The notes below the pieces were generated by a model. That model was not told the DNA's origin. It saw only the letters and a list, made by a program, of their open reading frames with translations, and searched no databases. Shown one piece after another: positions 40,233 through 42,870 of a DNA stretch of 42,870 bases. Origin of the DNA: CAZSNH01 sp052388455 (lineage in GTDB: Bacteria; Pseudomonadota; Alphaproteobacteria; Rhizobiales; Hyphomicrobiaceae); the NCBI GenBank assembly GCA_052388455.1, contig JBQTIA010000096.1, positions 1-42,870 on the forward strand. Reading direction: 5' to 3'. The position numbers and the translations under genes were made by a program. Within the stretch, counting starts at the first letter, position 1, and each line of letters begins with the position of its first letter.

Positions 40233-42542
40233 ATGGAACGGCAGCAGCACATGCAATCGAGACGCGGTGACGAGCCCCGGGTCATGGCCTCAGAGCCTGC
40301 TCTGCGCGTCATCATGCGCCGGCTGCGCGAGATCATGTCCGAACCCGGCGACGGACAGACGCGCCTCGACCGCATCGTGCATCAGATCGCCGGCGTGATG
40401 GTGGCCGACGTCTGCTCGATCTACCTCAAGCGGCAGGACGGAAGCCTGGAGCTGTTCGCTACCGAAGGCCTCAAGGCGGAGGCCGTGCACAATACGCGGC
40501 TGAAGCGGGGCGAAGGTCTGGTCGGCCGCTGCGCCGAGCTGAACATCTCGATCAGCGAGCCCGACGCGCCGAAGCACCCGGCCTTTTCCTACCGTCCCGA
40601 GACCGGCGAGGAGCTTTACCACTCGCTGCTCGCCGTGCCTTTGCATCGCAACGGCGAGGTGCTCGGCGTGCTGGTCGTGCAGAACCGGATGGCCAAGGAG
40701 TATTCGGACGAGGATGTCGAGGTGCTCGAGGCGACCGCGATGATCGTGGCCGAGCATCTGGTGTCCGGCGCCGTCACCGGCTCTGCGGCGGCGATCGAGT
40801 TCACGAAATCGCTTTCCGCGGTGATCAAGGGCGAGATCATGTCGGACGGCATCGCGCTCGGCCACGTGTTCCTGCATGAGCCGCGCATCGTCGTCACCAA
40901 GCTGATGGCCGACGATCCCAAGAGCGAGCTGGCGCGGCTCGAATCGGCGATGGGCGAGCTGAGGTCCTCGCTCGACGAATTGATGGGGCACGAGCACCTC
41001 TCCAGCGCCGGCGAGCACCGCGACGTGCTCGAAGCCTACCGCATGTTCGCCCACGATCGCGGCTGGGAGCGGCGGCTGCGTGAGGCGGTGCAGGGCGGGC
41101 TGACGGCGGACGCCGCCGTCGAGCGCATTCAGAATACGACGCGGGCTCACATGCTGCGCCAGCCCGACCCCTACTGGCGCGAGCGGCAGCGCGACCTCGA
41201 CGATCTCTCCGACCGTCTGCTGCGCATTCTGGCCGGCCGTTCGGCCGGCAGCGGCGACGTGAAGGACATGCCGCCGGATACCATCCTGGTGGCGCGGACC
41301 ATGGGACCGGCCGAGTTGCTCGACTACGACCGCATGAAGCTGCGCGGTCTCATCATCGAGGACGGCGGCGGCCAGAGCCACGTCGCGATCGTCGCCAAGG
41401 CGCTCGGTATTCCGGCGATCGGGCAGGCGATGGGCGTCGTGGAGCGGGTCAACGCCGGCGATGCGGCGATCATCGACGCGGAATCGGGAGAAGTGCATTT
41501 CCGCCCGTCGGGCGAGGTCGTCGCCGCCTTCACCGACAAGGTTCGCTTCCGCGCCCGCCGCCAGAAGCGCTATGCGGCTCTGCGCGACAAGCCGGCGGTC
41601 ACCACCGACGGCAAGCGCATCGGGCTCAACATCAATGCCGGCCTGCTGGTCGACATGCCGCATCTCGCGGAGTCGGGCGCCGACGGCATCGGGCTCTTCC
41701 GCACCGAGCTGCAATTCATGATGTCTCATACACTGCCGCGGCTCGAGCAGCAGATTCAAACCTACCGCACCGTGCTCGACGAGGCGGGCGACAAGCCCGT
41801 GGTGTTCCGGGCGCTCGACATCGGCGGCGACAAGCTGCTGCCCTACCTGCGCCAGATGAAGGAGGAGAACCCCGCCATCGGCTGGCGCGCCATCCGCATG
41901 TCGCTCGACCGGCCGGCGCTGTTCCGCGGCCAGGTCAGGGCCTTTTTGCGCGCCGCCTCGGGCCGCGATCTGCGTCTCATGATTCCCATGGTGTCCGTTT
42001 CCAGCGAAATGGAAGAGATCGGCATTCTCGTCGACAAGGAGCTGGCGCTGCTCGAACGGCGTGGCGTCGATGCGCCGCGAACCATCGAGATCGGCGCCAT
42101 GATGGAGGTGCCGGCGCTGCTGTTCGAGCTGGATGCGCTGCTTTCCAAGGTCGATTTCATCTCGGTCGGCAGCAACGACCTGATGCAGTTCCTGTTCGCG
42201 GCGGATCGGACGAATGCCCGCGTCGCCAGCCGCTACGATCCGCTGTCGACGGCTCCGCTGCGCGCGCTCAAGGGCCTCGTCAAAGCCTGCCGCAAGCAGA
42301 AGGTTGCGATCACGCTGTGCGGCGAGATGGCCGGCCGGCCGCTGGAAGCCATGGCGCTCATCGGCCTCGGCTTCCGCTCGATCTCGATGGCACCGGCGTC
42401 GATCGGACCGGTCAAGGCGATGATCCGCTCGCTGGACGCCGGCCGCGTCACCAAGCGGCTCGACGATTTGCTCGACGAGAGCTCTAGCGCGATCCGCTCG
42501 GAACTCGAGCGTTTTGCCGTTTCTGAAGGCGTCGAGATATGA
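40233..42542 (+). CDS. ptsP: PtsP, enzyme I of the nitrogen phosphotransferase system
   Basis: 769 residues. An N-terminal GAF domain (about 25-165, with IAGVMVADVCSIYLKRQDG) is followed by the enzyme I parts. The phosphorylated His lies in GGGQSHVAIVAKALGIPAI, and the C-terminal PEP-binding barrel has IGLFRTELQFM, DIGGDKLLPYL, GAMMEVPALLFELD, SVGSNDLMQFL and TLCGEMAGRP. PtsP passes phosphate from PEP to NPr (PtsO) and then PtsN to regulate nitrogen and potassium physiology. All catalytic parts are complete. Met7 is another possible start. Confidence 0.92.
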   Translation: MERQQHMQSRRGDEPRVMASEPALRVIMRRLREIMSEPGDGQTRLDRIVHQIAGVMVADVCSIYLKRQDGSLELFATEGLKAEAVHNTRLKRGEGLVGRCAELNISISEPDAPKHPAFSYRPETGEELYHSLLAVPLHRNGEVLGVLVVQNRMAKEYSDEDVEVLEATAMIVAEHLVSGAVTGSAAAIEFTKSLSAVIKGEIMSDGIALGHVFLHEPRIVVTKLMADDPKSELARLESAMGELRSSLDELMGHEHLSSAGEHRDVLEAYRMFAHDRGWERRLREAVQGGLTADAAVERIQNTTRAHMLRQPDPYWRERQRDLDDLSDRLLRILAGRSAGSGDVKDMPPDTILVARTMGPAELLDYDRMKLRGLIIEDGGGQSHVAIVAKALGIPAIGQAMGVVERVNAGDAAIIDAESGEVHFRPSGEVVAAFTDKVRFRARRQKRYAALRDKPAVTTDGKRIGLNINAGLLVDMPHLAESGADGIGLFRTELQFMMSHTLPRLEQQIQTYRTVLDEAGDKPVVFRALDIGGDKLLPYLRQMKEENPAIGWRAIRMSLDRPALFRGQVRAFLRAASGRDLRLMIPMVSVSSEMEEIGILVDKELALLERRGVDAPRTIEIGAMMEVPALLFELDALLSKVDFISVGSNDLMQFLFAADRTNARVASRYDPLSTAPLRALKGLVKACRKQKVAITLCGEMAGRPLEAMALIGLGFRSISMAPASIGPVKAMIRSLDAGRVTKRLDDLLDESSSAIRSELERFAVSEGVEI

Positions 42543-42631
42543 TGCGGCGCAAGAAACCTTTGACATTCCGCGCACGGTTCTGGGATTGATCGTCATCGGG
42601 GGAACTCAATCGTCGGTTTGATCTGCTGTTC

Positions 42632-42870
42632 ATGCGTATGAGATCAGAGACGAAACCGTCTGCCGGATCGGTGGAGCGGTCAGCCGGGCGCAAGCCGGAT
42701 TCCGCGTCGGCTGGCCTCGTGCCGTCTGGGCTCGACGGGCTGGATGGCGTGCCGGCCACCGTCACCGACATCGGACAGTTGTTCCGCGAGCTGCGCCGCT
42801 GCCTCCGATCTTCGCTGCCCGAACTGGCGCGCCGGCTCGAAACTCGCATCGACGTCATCGAAGCCTTGGA
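42632..42870 (+). CDS. RodZ-like helix-turn-helix protein (3' partial)
   Basis: 79 codons are visible from ATG 42632. After a Ser/Gly/Arg-rich lead comes TDIGQLFRELRRCLRSSLPE then LARRLETRIDVIEALE, the HTH_25 pattern found at the start of RodZ and related membrane-anchored proteins. The rest, including any membrane segment, lies beyond the window. Confidence 0.65.
   Translation, partial: MRMRSETKPSAGSVERSAGRKPDSASAGLVPSGLDGLDGVPATVTDIGQLFRELRRCLRSSLPELARRLETRIDVIEAL

Noticed and set aside
40290..42596. 768-codon open frame antisense to ptsP
   Set aside because: Composition is His/Arg/Gln-rich without motifs, and ptsP on the other strand is complete and convincing.
1..42870. CRISPR array, rRNA genes, complete insertion sequence, PQQ synthesis genes
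   Set aside because: None seen on reading both strands; only the IS256-type remnant near 5300-5420 points to a former insertion sequence.

Overview
The window looks like chromosomal DNA from a high-GC alphaproteobacterium, most likely of the order Hyphomicrobiales. The reasons are an NAD-dependent fdsGBA-fdhD-fdsD formate dehydrogenase operon, MoxY/MoxX-type two-component pairs, XoxF/XoxG/XoxJ-like periplasmic alcohol oxidation genes, and a PtsP (nitrogen PTS) gene with an N-terminal GAF domain. This placement is inferred from gene content only.

Layout. (1) 1-5001 is an accessory island ending at a tRNA-Arg(ACG) gene. It holds an orphan Rhs C-terminal tip with an adjacent DUF4279-type immunity candidate, an unrecognised lipoprotein/membrane-protein pair, two AlpA-like DNA-binding proteins, a YecA-type protein and short repeats. 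No integrase is visible. An IS256-type transposase remnant lies just past the tRNA. (2) 5609-14296 holds two sensor kinase/response regulator pairs. The first pair is divergent and the second is co-directional. Between them are secreted proteins: MxaD-like SRPBCC, DUF3617, a serine hydrolase and a formylglycine-generating-enzyme-fold protein. (3) 14297-24109 holds a lanthanide-type (Asp-Tyr-Asp) quinoprotein alcohol dehydrogenase with a strong terminator. It is followed by a XoxJ-like protein fused to ankyrin repeats, a small YHS-like protein, a XoxG-like cytochrome c, an orphan ABC-type binding protein, a YVTN beta-propeller, a small secreted protein and an eight-repeat WD40 protein. (4) 24110-28492 holds a second quinoprotein dehydrogenase with the calcium-type Asp-Tyr-Ser signature, then a pentapeptide-repeat protein, a small secreted protein, PedF cytochrome c-550 and its small partner. 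(5) 28493-35948 holds a LysR regulator and the formate dehydrogenase operon. (6) 36172-42870 holds an LTA-synthase-like sulfatase-fold enzyme, a CbiX/DUF4202/DUF486 minus-strand cluster, ptsP, and the start of a RodZ-like HTH protein.

How it fits together: two periplasmic PQQ dehydrogenases with different metal signatures would oxidise alcohols and pass electrons to the XoxG-like and PedF cytochromes. Two MoxYX-like systems are placed to regulate them. Formate from complete oxidation would be handled by the NAD-linked formate dehydrogenase.

The most interesting result is in the intergenic DNA. Two sequence motifs recur ahead of these genes: an inverted repeat CGGGA-N5-TCCCG (five sites within 7 kb plus one before ptsP), and GCAACTnTATAACATA (two near-identical copies and two diverged ones, ahead of both regulator pairs and both dehydrogenases). 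Together with the unusual set of repeat-domain periplasmic proteins, they suggest a dedicated and poorly described regulon for metal-switched alcohol oxidation. Motif reading was by eye; no database search was run.
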